DNA of 64,000 nucleotides from Cepaea nemoralis (GCA_014155875.1 JACEFZ010005124.1:67001-131000); one strand, 5' to 3'; counted from the first letter of the stretch, positions 23,046 through 35,249 are shown. The notes: generated by a model from the letters alone, not told the origin. Numbers and translations are program-made.

Positions 23046-23380
23046 GCCGCAGGGAGTCTGAATAGCAGAATCACTTCCTTTCCCCCAAGAAAAATCTCCA
23101 GAAGTGGCGCTTGTTAGAACTATGTACGAGTATGGGGAGGACATGAAGCGAGCTGCTGAAAATAGCTAAAGACGGCATAAGGTTGGCTTGGCTAGATTTG
23201 GATAACGGCCTATCAGCCAATACTGGATAACAGGCAGCAAAAGAAGAACCAATCTTCTTGAGTATTTAGTTCTTGTTCTCTTTTCCGCCCAGTGAATGTT
23301 TATACCTAATGTAACATTCATATTCCAGGACGCATATGTGTATTTCAGCTGATTTATTGTATCTAATCAACAGAACAGAA

Positions 23381-23653
23381 CCAGGTCCGCATGGCAGAAT
23401 GGGTAAGAACGCGTGTTCTTAAACATCCAGTGTGCTGATGCCGAGGTTAGCGGTTCAACCCCCACACCGGAAAGTTGGACTAAAATGTTGACCTGGCGTC
23501 CTTGACTTGGGGACGTAAATTACAAGTACCTCTATGTGGGAGTGGGTTCGCCTGATGGTGAGGGACACTGTTAATAGGGAAAGCTAATCCACGCGCAAAA
23601 TGCAGTCCATCACTACTATAAATAGTGTGTATGGACTACGCTTGAGTTCAAAG
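23381..23653 (+). mobile_element. SINE family A with target-site duplication
   Basis: Head aggtccgcatggcagaatgg (box A), box B 'gcggttcaacccc' and the full body. Flanked by cagaacagaa at 23371-23380 and 23654-23663. It lies directly before the 28-bp minisatellite. Confidence 0.93.
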
Positions 23654-23689
23654 CAGAACAGAAAAGGATATTAAGTGCAGCCACAAACT

Positions 23690-26200
23690 GTGTCCCCAGA
23701 ATCTAAGATAGACTTAATGTAAGCCAGCATCTAAGACAGATCTAATGTCACCCAGCATCTAAGATAGACCTAATGTAAGCCAGCATCTAAGATAGATCTA
23801 ATGTCACCCAGCATCTAAGATAGACCTAATGTAAGCCAGTATCTAAGACAGATCTAATGTAAGCCAGCATCTAAGATAGATCTAATGTCACCCAGCATCT
23901 AAGATAGACCTAATGTAAGCCAGCATCTAAGACAGATCTAATGTCACCCAGCATCTAAGATAGATCTAATGTAAGCCAGCATCTAAGACAGATCTAATGT
24001 CACCCAGCATCTAAGATAGATCTAATGTAAGCCAGCATCTAAGACAGATCTAATGTCACCCAGCATCTAAGACAGATCTAATGTCACCCAGCATCTAAGA
24101 CAGATCTAATGTCACCCAGCATCTAAGATAGACCTAATGTAAGCCAGCATCTAAGATAGATCTAATGTCACCCAGCATCTAAGACAGATCTAATGTCACC
24201 CAGCATCTAAGATAGATCTAATGTCACCCAGCATCTAAGACAGATCTAATGTCACCCAGCATCTAAGATAGATCTAATGTAAGCCAGCATCTAAGACAGA
24301 TCTAATGTCACCCAGCATCTAAGATAGACCTAATGTAAGCCAGCATCTAAGATAGACCTAATGTAAGCCAGCATCTAAGAAGATCTAATGTCACCCAGCA
24401 TCTAAGATAGACCTAATGTAAGCCAGCATCTAAGATAGACCTAATGTAAGCCAGCATCTAAGATAGACCTAATGTAAGCCAGCATCTAAGAAGATCTAAT
24501 GTCACCCAGCATCTAAGATAGACCTAATGTAAGCCAGCATCTAAGATAGATCTAATGTAAGCCAGCATCTAAGACAGATCTAATGTCACCCAGCATCTAA
24601 GATAGACCTAATGTAAGCCAGCATCTAAGATAGACCTAATGTAAGCCAGCATCTAAGAAGATCTAATGTCACCCAGCATCTAAGATAGACCTAATGTAAG
24701 CCAGCATCTAAGATAGACCTAATGTAAGCCAGCATCTAAGATAGACCTAATGTAAGCCAGCATCTAAGAAGATCTAATGTCACCCAGCATCTAAGATAGA
24801 CCTAATGTCACCCAGCATCTAAGATAGACCTAATGTAAGCCAGCATCTAAGATAGACCTAATGTAAGCCAGCATCTAAGATAGACCTAATGTAAGCCAGC
24901 ATCTAAGAAGATCTAATGTCACCCAGCATCTAAGATAGATCTAATGTAAGCCAGCATCTAAGACAGATCTAATGTCACCCAGCATCTAAGACAGATCTAA
25001 TGTAAGCCAGCATCTAAGACAGATCTAATGTCACCCAGCATCTAAGACAGATCTAATGTAAGCCAGCATCTAAGACATATCTAATGTCACCCAGCATCTA
25101 AGATAGATCTAATGTAAGCCAGCATCTAAGACAGATCTAATGTCACCCAGCATCTAAGATAGACCTAATGTAAGCCAGCATCTAAGACAGATCTAATGTC
25201 ACCCAGCATCTAAGATAGACCTAATGTAAGCCAGCATCTAAGACAGATCTAATGTCACCCAGCATCTAAGACAGATCTAATGTAAGCCAGCATCTAAGAT
25301 AGACCTAATGTCACCCAGCATCTAAGATAGACATAATGTAAGCCAGCATCTAAGATAGACCTAATGTCACCCAGCATCTAAGACAGATCTAATGTAAGCC
25401 AGCATCTAAGATAGACCTAATGTCACCCAGCATCTAAGACAGATCTAATGTCACCCAGCATCTAAGACAGATCTAATGTAAGCCAGCATCTAAGATAGAC
25501 CTAATGTCACCCAGCATCTAAGATAGACCTAATGTAAGCCAGCATCTAAGATAGACCTAATGTCACCCAGCATCTAAGACAGATCTAATGTAAGCCAGCA
25601 TCTAAGATAGATCTAATGTCACCCAGCATCTAAGACAGATCTAATGTAAGCCAGCATCTAAGATAGATCTAATGTCACCCAGCATCTAAGATAGACCTAA
25701 TGTAAGCCAGCATCTAAGATAGACCTAATGTCACCCAGCATCTAAGATAATATCACTCAGCATCTAAGATAGACCTAATATCACCCAGCATCTAAGATAA
25801 ACCTAATATCACCCAGTATCTAAAATAGACCTAATGTCACCAAGTATCAAAGATAAATGTCACCCAGCATCTAAAATAGACCTAATGTCAACCAGTATCA
25901 AAGATAAATGTCACCCAGCATCTAAAATAGACCTAATGTCACCCAGTATCAAAGATAAACCTAATATCACCCAGCATCTAAAATAGACCTAATGTCACCC
26001 AGTATCAAAGATAAACCTAATATCACCCAGCATCTAAAATAGACCTAATGTCATCCAGTATCAAAGATAAATGTCACCCAGCATCTAAAATAGACCTAAT
26101 GTCATCCAGTATCAAAGATAAATGTCACCCAGCATCTAAAATAGACTTAATGTCACCCAGTATCAAAGATAGACCTGATTCCACACAGCATCTAAGTTAG
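23690..26200. repeat. 28-bp minisatellite, ~89 copies, two unit types
   Basis: Unit agcatctaagatagacctaa + tgtaagcc, or the variant agcatctaagacagatctaa + tgtcaccc (28 bp each). The two alternate in mixed orders. The last 450 bp are degenerate (agtatcaaagataaatgtc). No spacers, so not CRISPR. Confidence 0.98.
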
Positions 26201-26237
26201 ATTTATTGCAGCAGCTTCAAGCACCCCAGCGCGTGCT

Positions 26238-26315
26238 CTTACACACACACACACACACAATCACACCGACATACGCACACACCCGTACACCCCACAACAC
26301 ATACACACACCCACA
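26238..26315. repeat. CA-rich simple repeat
   Basis: acacacac run followed by interrupted cacacc units. Confidence 0.9.
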
Positions 26316-26429
26316 CTCCCAAGTTGTCGTCCGAAATTACAGCCTGGTCATCACTTCTTTGCTTCCATTGTGCTCCCCAAATAGGAAACTAACGTTGTCA
26401 TCTGTGTCACATACTGTGTGTGACATAGA

Positions 26430-27860
26430 TGACACTCAAACTGTTTCATTGTCTGTTAGAGTATGTATGACTGTCTGTTAGAAACATATTTAATTGTTCG
26501 TTAGAGCATGTATGAATGACTGTTGGAGACATGTTTTATTGTCTGTTAGAGACATCTCTAAATGTCTGTTAAAGTATCTATGAGTGTCTTTTCAAGATAT
26601 GTTTGATTGTCTGTTAGAGACTTGAATTATTGTCTTTTATAGATTCATATGATTGTCTGTTAGAGACATGTCACTAACTATGTCATTAAATATTTGAGAT
26701 GCATATGATTGAATATTATACATTCATATTGTCATCATCTTGCTCTTATCTAGGTAACTGAACACGGGTACATACAGGCAACAATAAATCTGTTCGCTAT
26801 GAGATCGAATATTTATTGTATTGAATATACAGTTGGCGCAGTGGGTTAACAGCCCGCGCTATATTATCTTACATATCACAGATAGTTAAACATCCAACAC
26901 ATAGTTGTCATACAACAATCTAGCACACTATCTAGCCTATGTATATATATATCTATGAATATCTATTGAGTCCCTCTCAGGCAGGCCTTGTTGCCTCTCT
27001 CAAGTCCGTCTGTCCTCTGCCGGTCTCCTCGTGTCCACATTCGACACGGGCGGTAACTCTGTCCGAGTTCCTCGTGGACCCCGCATTAGGCGGGCCACAT
27101 CAGTGTCCACGGAACCATGGACTCGATGACCAGCTCTTTCGAGAAGGTTCTAGATTACTCGGGTCCTGAGCGACTCGATGCTATCCCTTGGGCTGGAGTT
27201 GCAGCCCTCTAATAATATATCTGAAGGTGAGGCGGTGACACATATTATTGTCCGTTTGAGACATGTATAATTAAATATTAGAGATATGTTATGTAGAGAC
27301 TTGTCAGGAGCACATATGATTAACTGTTGGAAGAGCGTTTGGAAGAGGCGGGAAGGATTGACTATTAGAAACGTAAAGGATTGACTGTTAGAAACGTGAA
27401 GGATTAACTGTTAGAGATGTAAAGGATTGACTGTTAGAGACGTGTATGATTGACTGTTAGAGACACTTATAATTGGCTGTTAGAGACGCGAAGGACTGAC
27501 TGTTAGAGACGAGAAGGACTGATTATTAGATACACTCTATGATTAACTATTAGAGGCATGTATGACTGTCTATTAGAGACTTGAATAGTTGACTGGTAGA
27601 GGTACATATTATTGTCTGTTTGAGACACATATGATTGATTGCTAAAGGCACGTATGATTGTCTGTTAGAGACGTGAAGGATTGTCCGTTATAGATACCAA
27701 TGATTGTCAGTTATAGACGTGATTTAGAGGCATTATGATTGCCTGTTAGAGACGTGATCACCTGATAAACTCACAAATGCTTGTCTGATAAAGTCACGTA
27801 TGATTGTCTTTTATAGCTGTTAAAAAAACGTATGACCGACTGAGAGAATTATCTATGATT
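26430..27860. repeat. Degenerate ~24-bp minisatellite, interrupted
   Basis: Many diverged copies of 'gattgtctgttagagacatgtat' at 26430-26700 and 27240-27860. It is split by an unrelated ~480-bp insertion (26757-27235). Confidence 0.8.
26757..27235 (+). mobile_element. Insertion of unknown class, LTR-like junction
   Basis: An aataaa is followed by ...gaatataca and then ttggcgcagtgggttaacag, which looks like an LTR 3' end followed by a tRNA primer site. The right end, aggtgaggcggtgacac, resembles a polypurine tract before a TG start. No gag or pol frame is present. This is a pattern match only. Confidence 0.3.
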
Positions 27861-28019
27861 GTTGGATCGAGTTTTTTTAATTAAACAATCAGAACTGTAT
27901 ACCTCAACTAACAGGCTTGTTGTTGTAACAGCTGGGGTTACCAGGCGCTGAAGTAGGAAGTCAATGGCCCTGTTACACGACTGAAGGTCCATACGGCATA
28001 AGTTGCCAGACCCCTATTT

Positions 28020-28455
28020 TTATTGACCAGTTACCACTCTCTGTGTGATGTGATCAGTACACCACCGGCCGCCTTCACGCCCCTGGCCATTTCCTGGTTC
28101 CCATTTACGCTGGGTCGACCCGGGAGCCCAGGTCAATTTTACAAATCAGTTCCAATTAAAAAGGTTATAAAAAGCGAGAGGATCGGCTTCATTGCACTGG
28201 TGACTCGGTCTCTCCCCGCAGTCGTACAGCGCACAAACTCCGTAGCTCCAGCGACGAACCCCAGGAGTGTCCGAGAAAACTTGCACTCCTGAACCGAATG
28301 ATGCAGTCCGGAATGGAGCTCACGCCCTTCAGAGCGCGAGGCAGACAGAGCAACCACTTCACCACGGAGTCTACCAAATCAGTCCCAATGCGGATTCGAA
28401 CCCGCGACCAAAGGGCCGACACAGAGTGTGTGGTCACTGCGCGACTGCGACGGTG
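28020..28455 (-). mobile_element. SINE family D split by SINE C
   Basis: Left part 28020-28156 ('ggccatttcctggttccc', 'gggtcgacccgggagccc') and right part 28375-28455, which on minus carries the tRNA-like head with box B GGGTTCGAATCCGC. Confidence 0.82.
28157..28374 (-). mobile_element. SINE family C nested in SINE D
   Basis: Flanking duplication caaatcagttccaat (28142-28156) and caaatcagtcccaat (28375-28389), one mismatch in 15. On minus the head reads GACTCCGTGGTGAAGTGGTT. Confidence 0.9.
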
Positions 28456-28523
28456 AAATGCGCATGCATTATTTCCTTCTTTCGCGTATTTAGACAGGAT
28501 ACCAGACAGTATCGGTAACATGG

Positions 28524-28898
28524 CTAACGTCATGCCATCATGCCTCAGCCATACAGAACGTCATGTCATCATGCCTCAGCCATACAGAACGTCATGCCAT
28601 CATGCCTCAGCCATACAGAACGTCATGTCATCATGCCTCAGCCATACAGAACGTCATGTCATCATGCCTCAGCCATACAGAACGTCATGCCATCATGCCT
28701 CAGCCATACAGAACGTCATGTCATCATGCCTCAGCCATACAGAACGTCATGCCATCATGCCTCAGCCATACAGAACGTCATGCCATCATGCCTCAGCCAT
28801 ACAGAACGTCATGTCATCATGCCTCAGCCATACAGAACGTCATGCCATCATGCCTCAGCCATACAGAACGTCATGCCATCATGCCTCAGCCATACAGT
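28524..28898. repeat. 31-bp minisatellite, 12 copies
   Basis: Unit aacgtcatgccatcatgcct + cagccatacag (31 bp) with one variable position (catgCc / catgTc). 31 is not a multiple of 3 and lacks stops, so three frames of 131-175 aa stay open; they are not genes. Confidence 0.97.
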
Positions 28899-28920
28899 CT
28901 GGAAACAAGTCTTAAATGTC

Positions 28921-29146
28921 GAGAGGGTCGACTTCATTGCACCGGCTTTTATCCCATATGGCTCGGTCTCTATCCGCGGGACAGCCTGCCGAAAACGTCG
29001 CACAAAGCACGAACTCCGTAGCTCCAGCGACGACCCCCAGAAGTCTCCGAGAAAAATGCACTCGTGAACCATAGCCCCGAATAGAACCCGCAACTTTCGG
29101 AGCGCGAGACAGGCGGCTTGACCACTTCGCCACGGAGACTCCCTAA
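28921..29146 (-). mobile_element. SINE family C next to a 5S pseudogene
   Basis: Full SINE C on minus, with head AGTCTCCGTGGCGAAGTGGT. A candidate 7-bp duplication, aaatgtc, at 28914-28920 and 29147-29153 places the insertion at the 3' end of the 5S-like sequence. Confidence 0.85.
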
Positions 29147-29150
29147 AAAT

Positions 29151-29244
29151 GTCTACAACACGCCCTAAGTACTAAACACGCCCGACGTTGCTTGACTTCG
29201 GTGATCGGGCGAGAACCGGTATGTCAACGTGTTATGATTGCTGT
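29151..29244 (-). pseudogene. 5S rRNA pseudogene
   Basis: On minus, ACACGTTGACATACCGGTTC, then TCGCCCGATCACCGAAGTCA, AGCAACGTCGGGC and TTAGTACTT follow the 5S rRNA order (CACCGGTTCTCGTCCGATCACCGAAGTTAAGC in the intact gene). The end GTGTTGTAGAC matches the 5S 3' end, but about 25 nt between TAGTACTT and that end are missing. It is a deleted, unpaired copy and so probably non-functional, either a pseudogene or a 5S-derived SINE head. Confidence 0.8.
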
Positions 29245-29289
29245 ATCACAATGTTTATGCGTCGACGTGTCAATCGCTGATGAACCCTT

Positions 29290-30150
29290 GGTTACAGCTT
29301 CCAACTTTTTAACTGATCAAGTGCAATGGGCTAATTAATCGTCTTAAGCGACTTCCCATGTCTGTATTGTACTCATATAAGTAGTTTTCATTATGCAACC
29401 CCCTTTAATTTGATATATAATACAACATGTCTGCTACCATATTAACTTATAAGTCATTACAGCGACACACTCCCTACTTCCCATCTTTCGCCATCCATTT
29501 TTATTTGGTCCAAACCAACTTTTTGTTTAGCACTGAAATTTTTAATAGCCTTGCCAGCTCTCTCACTTCTAATTCTTTCTGTTGCCTACTATCAGTGCCC
29601 ATCAATACCCGCCAACTCATTACTTATACCGCAAGTCCGTGCGTCACGCGCCTGCAAGTCAGGTTCGAAAACAACACGCCATGCCTACTATGCGGTTACA
29701 CATTACTCACCCAAACAACGACGTTTCCCCCGAGTTCCAAAAACATCTTAACACATACTCTGCCTACACACATGCTTGTTCTCACATTATACACACTCAT
29801 TAAACGCAATCGATTCACAACAACCAACACATATCATGAAAATACCAGTTCGCATTTCACAAACAGGCAAACGTTAGGTCAAGCCCAGATGGCCACGAAA
29901 TAGTGCCGACCCAGCTGTTGCCGTCTTAATAGGCCCTCTTCTGCTAGCAAGAGGTAACCTGAGCCGTACTAGACGTGGCATACTTTCCCAACTGGAAACT
30001 GATGTCATACATGTGAGTCGTGGGAGCTCACGAACAAAGAAATCAGAGATGCCCTCTTTCTGGCGCTCGAGAGCTGGCTTGCCCCCCTTTCCTACTTGTG
30101 CATAGGCAGAATTACTTCCCCTTCAACATGCGAAGGCGCAATACATCCGA
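29290..30150. other. Unclassified repeat, then no gene
   Basis: 29290-29425 is the reverse complement of the repeat at 5163-5285. 29426-30150 has an open frame of 158 codons (29427-29903) without recognisable domain or codon bias; I see no gene. Confidence 0.5.
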
Positions 30151-30164
30151 GATGGCTGTTATCT

Positions 30165-30550
30165 CCCACTCTATAAACTTAAAATTGCCTAGAAATCAAT
30201 CTCGGGTTGAGGTTGAGGTTGATCGCAACGTCCTGCAAAGGAAATGCAACTTTTTTTTTTTTAAATGCCTATGGCATTACAGGAAGCGGGGGCCGAGGTA
30301 GCGTAGTGGCCAGCCTGTTGCTTAGGGGTTGGAATCAACATCGGGGCGGATCTGTAAAATTGACCTCAGCCGCCAGGTCGACCCAGACTAAAATGGATGC
30401 CAGGAAATGTTTTGGGAAGAAAAGTCGGATACTGAGATCTCCCATCGAGTACCGATGGGTCTATAACAATACGGGTCTAGGACCATACGCCCAGTGTGCC
30501 TACAGGTGTGATAAGGGTCATTTACTATTATTTTCTAACTGATTCAGTGC
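30165..30550 (+). mobile_element. SINE 3' module and SINE family D copy
   Basis: 30165-30265 holds 'attgcctagaaatcaatctc', 'gttgatcgcaacgtcctgca' and poly(T). 30290-30550 starts gggggccgaggtagcgtagt (box A) and continues with 'ccaggtcgacccagactaaa' and 'ccaggaaatgttttgggaag'. Confidence 0.75.
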
Positions 30551-31777
30551 CGACTGACAGCATATCGCCAATTATGACCTCCCATTTAGACAGAAGGGTG
30601 ATATATCGCCATACTAGGGTCACCGTGTCATTTGTTTGGTTTCGTGGTTTCTTCCGCAATTTGAAAGCTCGGTGAATGGAAATGTGCATTATAATACTGG
30701 TTCATTTGATTGTGTTCCATATTTGGTGCAGACTTACTTTTTTTGTTTGGCACTGAATCGGTTAAAACTGTTCAATGTTCTGACTATATCATGTCTAATA
30801 CTAATATGTCAATATTGTCATCATGTTGTGTTTGCAGAGAAACAAGATACGGCTAGGAGTTATTATTATTATTATTATTATTACCAAAGCCGGGTTTTTG
30901 GAGACTAGTTAGATTAACACAAAACACAAAGAGTGTATATTTGGAGACTAGAGGGAACGAGTGGTCACAGACCAGAGATTGGGCCTACTTCTCATGTAAC
31001 ACACCGCTAGATCAACAACCTATTTACGGCACTAAATATTCAAATATTCAAAGTGTGTGTGTGTTGTCTGAAACCATTCGTAGACATTGGAGTCAAGATT
31101 GTGTGTGTGTGCTTAATGGTTTCTAAAATGTATTTATTCTCTCTGTCTCTCTCTTTATCTGCCTGCCTATGTATTTATGTACATCCATCCAACCTATCTA
31201 CCCCTACCCATCCACTTCCTTACCTGTCTGTCTGAATCTCTCTCTCTCTCTCTCCTAATCCTTCCTCACAATCTGCCACGACCTTCTAGATATTCTCGAA
31301 CACTCTGCCACTACACGGTATTCTCTGACGTCAGCAAATATGCTTCATCTACAGAATGAGGCCAATAATCGCCCATACAAACAAGACATGTGATGTCTTA
31401 CTGACACCTGTGGAGCACGGGTACACATAGTTCCTTCTAAGTTTCTATCATTTCCCCTTTTCTCCCATCTTCCAAACTCTCTCCACTCCAGAGTAAATAG
31501 TTTTATTTATTTATCTATTCTTGTTTCTTAGCTTCAGAAAATAGATTCAGCTGAAATGTGTTGACTTTGTTTAGTCTTTGTATCGTCATTTTATTTGCTG
31601 ATTATTTTCCGATTCCTTTGACACTTTCAAAACAGAAAGTCTATTTTAAACATATTTATAATAAGGATAATAATAAGTTATTATTGTTATTATCGACATG
31701 TCGATTGTTAAGATGATAAACGTAACAGCAGCAGCAGCAGTAGTAATAGTAACTGTGTTGGCAAAAGTAGTATTCGT
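30551..31777. other. No gene; short simple repeats
   Basis: (att)n at 30860-30882, (ct)n at 31236-31253 and AT-rich sequence. No exon recognised. Confidence 0.5.
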
Positions 31778-31781
31778 ATTT

Positions 31782-31862
<81 letters not shown>

Positions 31863-31863
31863 A
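31778..31863. repeat. (GTA)n microsatellite
   Basis: About 28 gta/agt triplets; it gives a poly-Val frame that is not a gene. Confidence 0.97.
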
Positions 31864-31889
31864 TAGCATTGACGGCATCTATGGCTCAG

Positions 31890-32000
31890 GTATTAGTGAC
31901 ACTACATTTCACCATTCCCCGATATACCGAGCCCAGGGTTCGAATTGCCGAATTGGAAGCAGGTCGCTTTGCGTTGATTTCGATGGCAAAGGGTCTCGGC
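31890..32000 (+). mobile_element. SINE family H fragment
   Basis: tRNA-like atggctcaggtattagtgac and box B cagggttcgaattgc, then 'ggaagcaggtcgctttgcg'. Confidence 0.7.
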
Positions 32001-32014
32001 CGTTCAGAAAATCT

Positions 32015-32270
32015 GCGATTACCGCATCATCATCATCAAGTGCCACGCCAGCATCTTCACGTCTCTCCATAAATCTCGGTCTTTGGTGTTCTGGATCAAC
32101 TCTGCTGATGATATTCCGCCATGCCACCGTCTCAATCCGTCCAGCATCATTTCTCTTGACAGGCATCTGCCTCTCTTTCCCTCGATCTTTTCAGTTGTCC
32201 CGATGTTCTCCAATGCCTCGCTTCTTATAACATGACCAAAGATAGTTGTTTGTCTCTTTCTTATTGTATT
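32015..32270 (-). pseudogene. LINE 3' fragment with (ATG)n tail
   Basis: Minus frame reads LENIGTTEKIEGKRGR-like text, then MMLDGLRRWHGGISSAELIQ and NTKDRDLW. It ends in gatgatgatgatg. Same family as 39205-39493. Confidence 0.8.
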
Positions 32271-32464
32271 TAATTTACTAGCTCAAATGCTGCAGACACA
32301 AACAGCATAGACGACAATGTGTTATGTATTTCAGCTAAAATATCATTAATCTTTTAACTTCTTACGATATTTAACCCTGTACCTGACCAGATGCAGCCAC
32401 ATGCACCAGGCGATAAAGTGTGCAACCTATTGTTCATGGTTTCTGTCTGGAAATGTACAGTAGC

Positions 32465-32720
32465 GAGGGGGCCGTGTGGTTCAGTGACTAGCACGTTTAC
32501 CTGACTGCCCGATTCATTTGCTCGATCCCGGTCGATGCACGGATTGGTTTAAAAATTGACGTGGGTTTCCGTATTGACCCAGCCATGGGCATCAGGAATT
32601 GTTCTGGGAGGCTAAGGTGGCCAGTATGATGTTGACGCCACGCGCCCATTGGCGCATAAACATATGATCCTATCACCATTTACCCTAATACGCCTATAGG
32701 CGCGGGGAAGGATCTTTTAC
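32465..32720 (+). mobile_element. SINE family D copy
   Basis: Head gggggccgtgtggttcagtg (box A); box B is degenerate (tgctcgatcccgg). Body 'aaaaattgacgtgggtttcc', 'gacccagccatgggcatcag'. Confidence 0.75.
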
Positions 32721-32779
32721 TTGAATTGTATTGAGGTGTTTGACTTTGTTTTCCCAATTATTATTGTCTCCCATGTACC

Positions 32780-33050
32780 AAGAGAAACATCTCTGGAAGC
32801 CTTGGAGATGTGGTTTTATAGAATAATGCTAAAAATTAATTGGACAGCCAAAATTAGCAATCAAAACGTTTTCATGTAAGCTGAGTCGCAAAGACAAGAG
32901 AGACAGGGGATGACTGCGGGAGAAGATTCTTGACAGTCTTGTGTCATGGCACGGAAGGGAGTCAACACATGAATTGATCCACACCGTCGGAAAATCGCAG
33001 TTTGTGGAGAGGCATGATCGCAAGTCACTGGATGATGATGATGGTACCAA
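32780..33050 (+). pseudogene. LINE reverse-transcriptase C-terminal fragment
   Basis: LEALEMWFYRIMLKINWTAK, then broken frames and a gatgatgatgatgg tail. Same polymerase region as 3760-3870 but a different family. Confidence 0.75.
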
Positions 33051-33788
33051 GGGAAATAAATTCCCAGGTATTGACTGACACTCATAGAATACAAAGAACT
33101 GACATCTCGTGAACAATATAACATCAGTTATTATTTATAGCCCAGACGGGCACGTTAGTGAAGTTGATAGCCGATATCATGAGCACGGTCGGACGAGAGT
33201 TTTACCCCCTCCGTTCGTCGACCGCTAACAGAGGAAAAGACTGAGCACTTATTCAGGCATACGCAGTGTGATAGCCCTACCATATCCCAGACCCATACAT
33301 AGCAGTGTCTCCTTCGGGACATGTCTTCATTTTTGTTTTAAATCACTAAACGTTTTTAGGGTTCAAAGTTCGCAATTATACATCCAGCCATGATGACGTA
33401 CTTACGTGTTCACGTGCATCCAAACATCGTCGCCGAAATGAAAACTAACATTAAACAACACAAAAACGCACGCACACAGGTCTGCAGTGGTCACATTTGC
33501 CACAATAAATAATATACACGTATATCCCTAGCCATGGAATCAAGCATCGAAATGTACAATTTGGCGGGCTTATTTCTGTATACCGAACTATAGTACATCA
33601 ACTTCAGCTAGCATGAACGCGACCCTTCTTACTCCCGTGAAGTTTATGAGTGGATTTGATTTTCCCCTTTAGTCGTTCCTTGCCTGCGATGTTCTGTGCA
33701 ACCTGCAGCTTCCCCTCCCCCAGTTCTCACGGCCAGACAGCGAAGTCTGCAAGAATGTTTGGAGCAGATTGGTAAGCAAAATCTCGCG

Positions 33789-33824
33789 TATAAAACGCGG
33801 GGGAAACCGAAAGCCGTTGTCAGT
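33789..33824 (+). promoter_or_regulatory. Orphan TATA-initiator core promoter candidate
   Basis: tataaaa at 33789-33795 within a GC-rich, CpG-containing stretch (tctcgcgtataaaacgcggg), with tcagtcg at 33820-33826. The initiator A falls about 33 bp after the TATA start, a normal spacing. No coding exon follows on plus, so this could belong to a lost LTR or be chance. Confidence 0.25.
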
Positions 33825-34061
33825 CGTCCCGCTCGCGGCATGTGATGCCATAACGTGCAGGAGCGTCTGCCAGAAGGAGAGACGGGAGTAGAATCTTGGC
33901 AGGCATATCCTGCGGTTGTGTTACGTGGCTTCGGCATATCGTCGTGGGAAAACACTTGAGGTGGTCAGAATTAAGGAGGATATTTAGATCAAGAAAGTAC
34001 CTGGTATCGTTTCTGAGGGTGGTATTTATTATTCCAAGTTCTTAAACTCTTGATACACGGG

Positions 34062-34360
34062 GAGGCGGAGTGGCTTAGTCGTCTGCTTCTAACTAGAGGA
34101 AGAGGTGAGGAGGGGGGTAACTGCAAGTCCTTTACATGACGTTGTAATCAACCCCAGCATGTTTTGACTGTGATTTTGTAGACAATGTTAGTTCAGTAGT
34201 TTGCCTTGCTTTCTGAACCACCACGCCTTATACCATGGAAATCAACACAAAGCGGTCTGCTTCCAAATCGCCCGGTGCTTGATTTCGAACCGTGGACTCC
34301 GTGTGTCGGGAGATTATGAAACGTGGTATCCACTAAGCCACAGCTGAAGAAAACCGTGTA
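34062..34360 (-). mobile_element. SINE family H
   Basis: On minus: box A TGTGGCTTAGTGGATACCAC, box B GGTTCGAAATC, then the 3' module 'GTGGTTCAGAAAGC', 'ATGCTGGGGTTGATTACAAC' and 'GTCATGTAAAGGACTTGCAG'. Confidence 0.82.
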
Positions 34361-34989
34361 CAAATCCAACAGTTAAGTCACAAAATAAGCAACCAGTGGA
34401 TATTATACTCCCTGCTGATCCTGGGTTGGTGCATCGGGCCCCTAGACTTCTCGGATAAGTGCGAGCAACTAGGAGGACCCACGTGCACGTTTTCTCACAT
34501 TAAAGTTCCTCGGCAGTGGACATCGACTAGAGTAAGCCACAAAGACCTCTTCTTAACCAACACTGCAATACTGGAAACCTACCTACAAACAGAATATGTA
34601 TAGCATGTGTGATTCTGAACAAACACACATTTGGATGCTCCCTAGTGGCTCGGAGTTCGTGTACTGTACTGAGATATCTCTGGTGTGATCTATGGGATAA
34701 AACTGGAACACGTACGGGAGTAGCTGTGTGTGTGAAGTTTGAATGTGATCCCGTACAAACAAACCGAACAAACATAATTACAACGGTGCCGTTTGTTGTT
34801 TGTGGCTTGTGTGCTTCAACATAATAATTAGTTTGTTATTTCCCTTTCCATGACAATTACTGAGGAAGTATTTGGAGGTGGCAGGTTTTCTCCCGTCTCG
34901 CCATACCGTAGCTTTCAATTTTAATATTTTCTAGCATATCCTTGATCTCTACTACAATGTGTGCCGACCTATAACCGTGCATTGACTTC

Positions 34990-35238
34990 TCATGCTTGTT
35001 GAACTGAACTTTATCTCACTGTTGCAAGTGAACTGTATTTTTTGTGGCAGACTTTTGTGTTGGCATTTTGGCAGCGGCATTATGCTTTTTTATATTTGTA
35101 TACCTGTGCGGGCTGTTGGTTTGTCGAGACTCCTATCTGTTCCACTTTTCACATGGGGCAGTGAGGAGAATTTTGTGTGATATTCACTGGCACAGGAACA
35201 GCATAATGGGGCCGTGATTTTGCCATGAAGATGGAACC
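34990..35238 (+). mobile_element. LINE 3' UTR fragment
   Basis: gtgaactgtattttttgtgg, 'gttggcattttggcagcggc', 'gctgttggtttgtcgagact' and 'cacatggggcagtgaggag', ending 'ccatgaagatggaaccgcgacta'. Also at 52565-53062 and inverted at 63490-63860, where the end runs into (aact)n. Confidence 0.75.
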
Positions 35239-35249
35239 GCGACTAAGAA

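Noticed and set aside
23690..26200. CRISPR-like regular repeats
   Set aside because: Units are contiguous with no unique spacers, and the genome is metazoan.
28520..29067. Three overlapping 130-175-codon frames
   Set aside because: 31-bp minisatellite with no stops in any frame.
29427..29903. 158-codon open frame
   Set aside because: No recognisable domain, no supporting splice or start context; left as unassigned.
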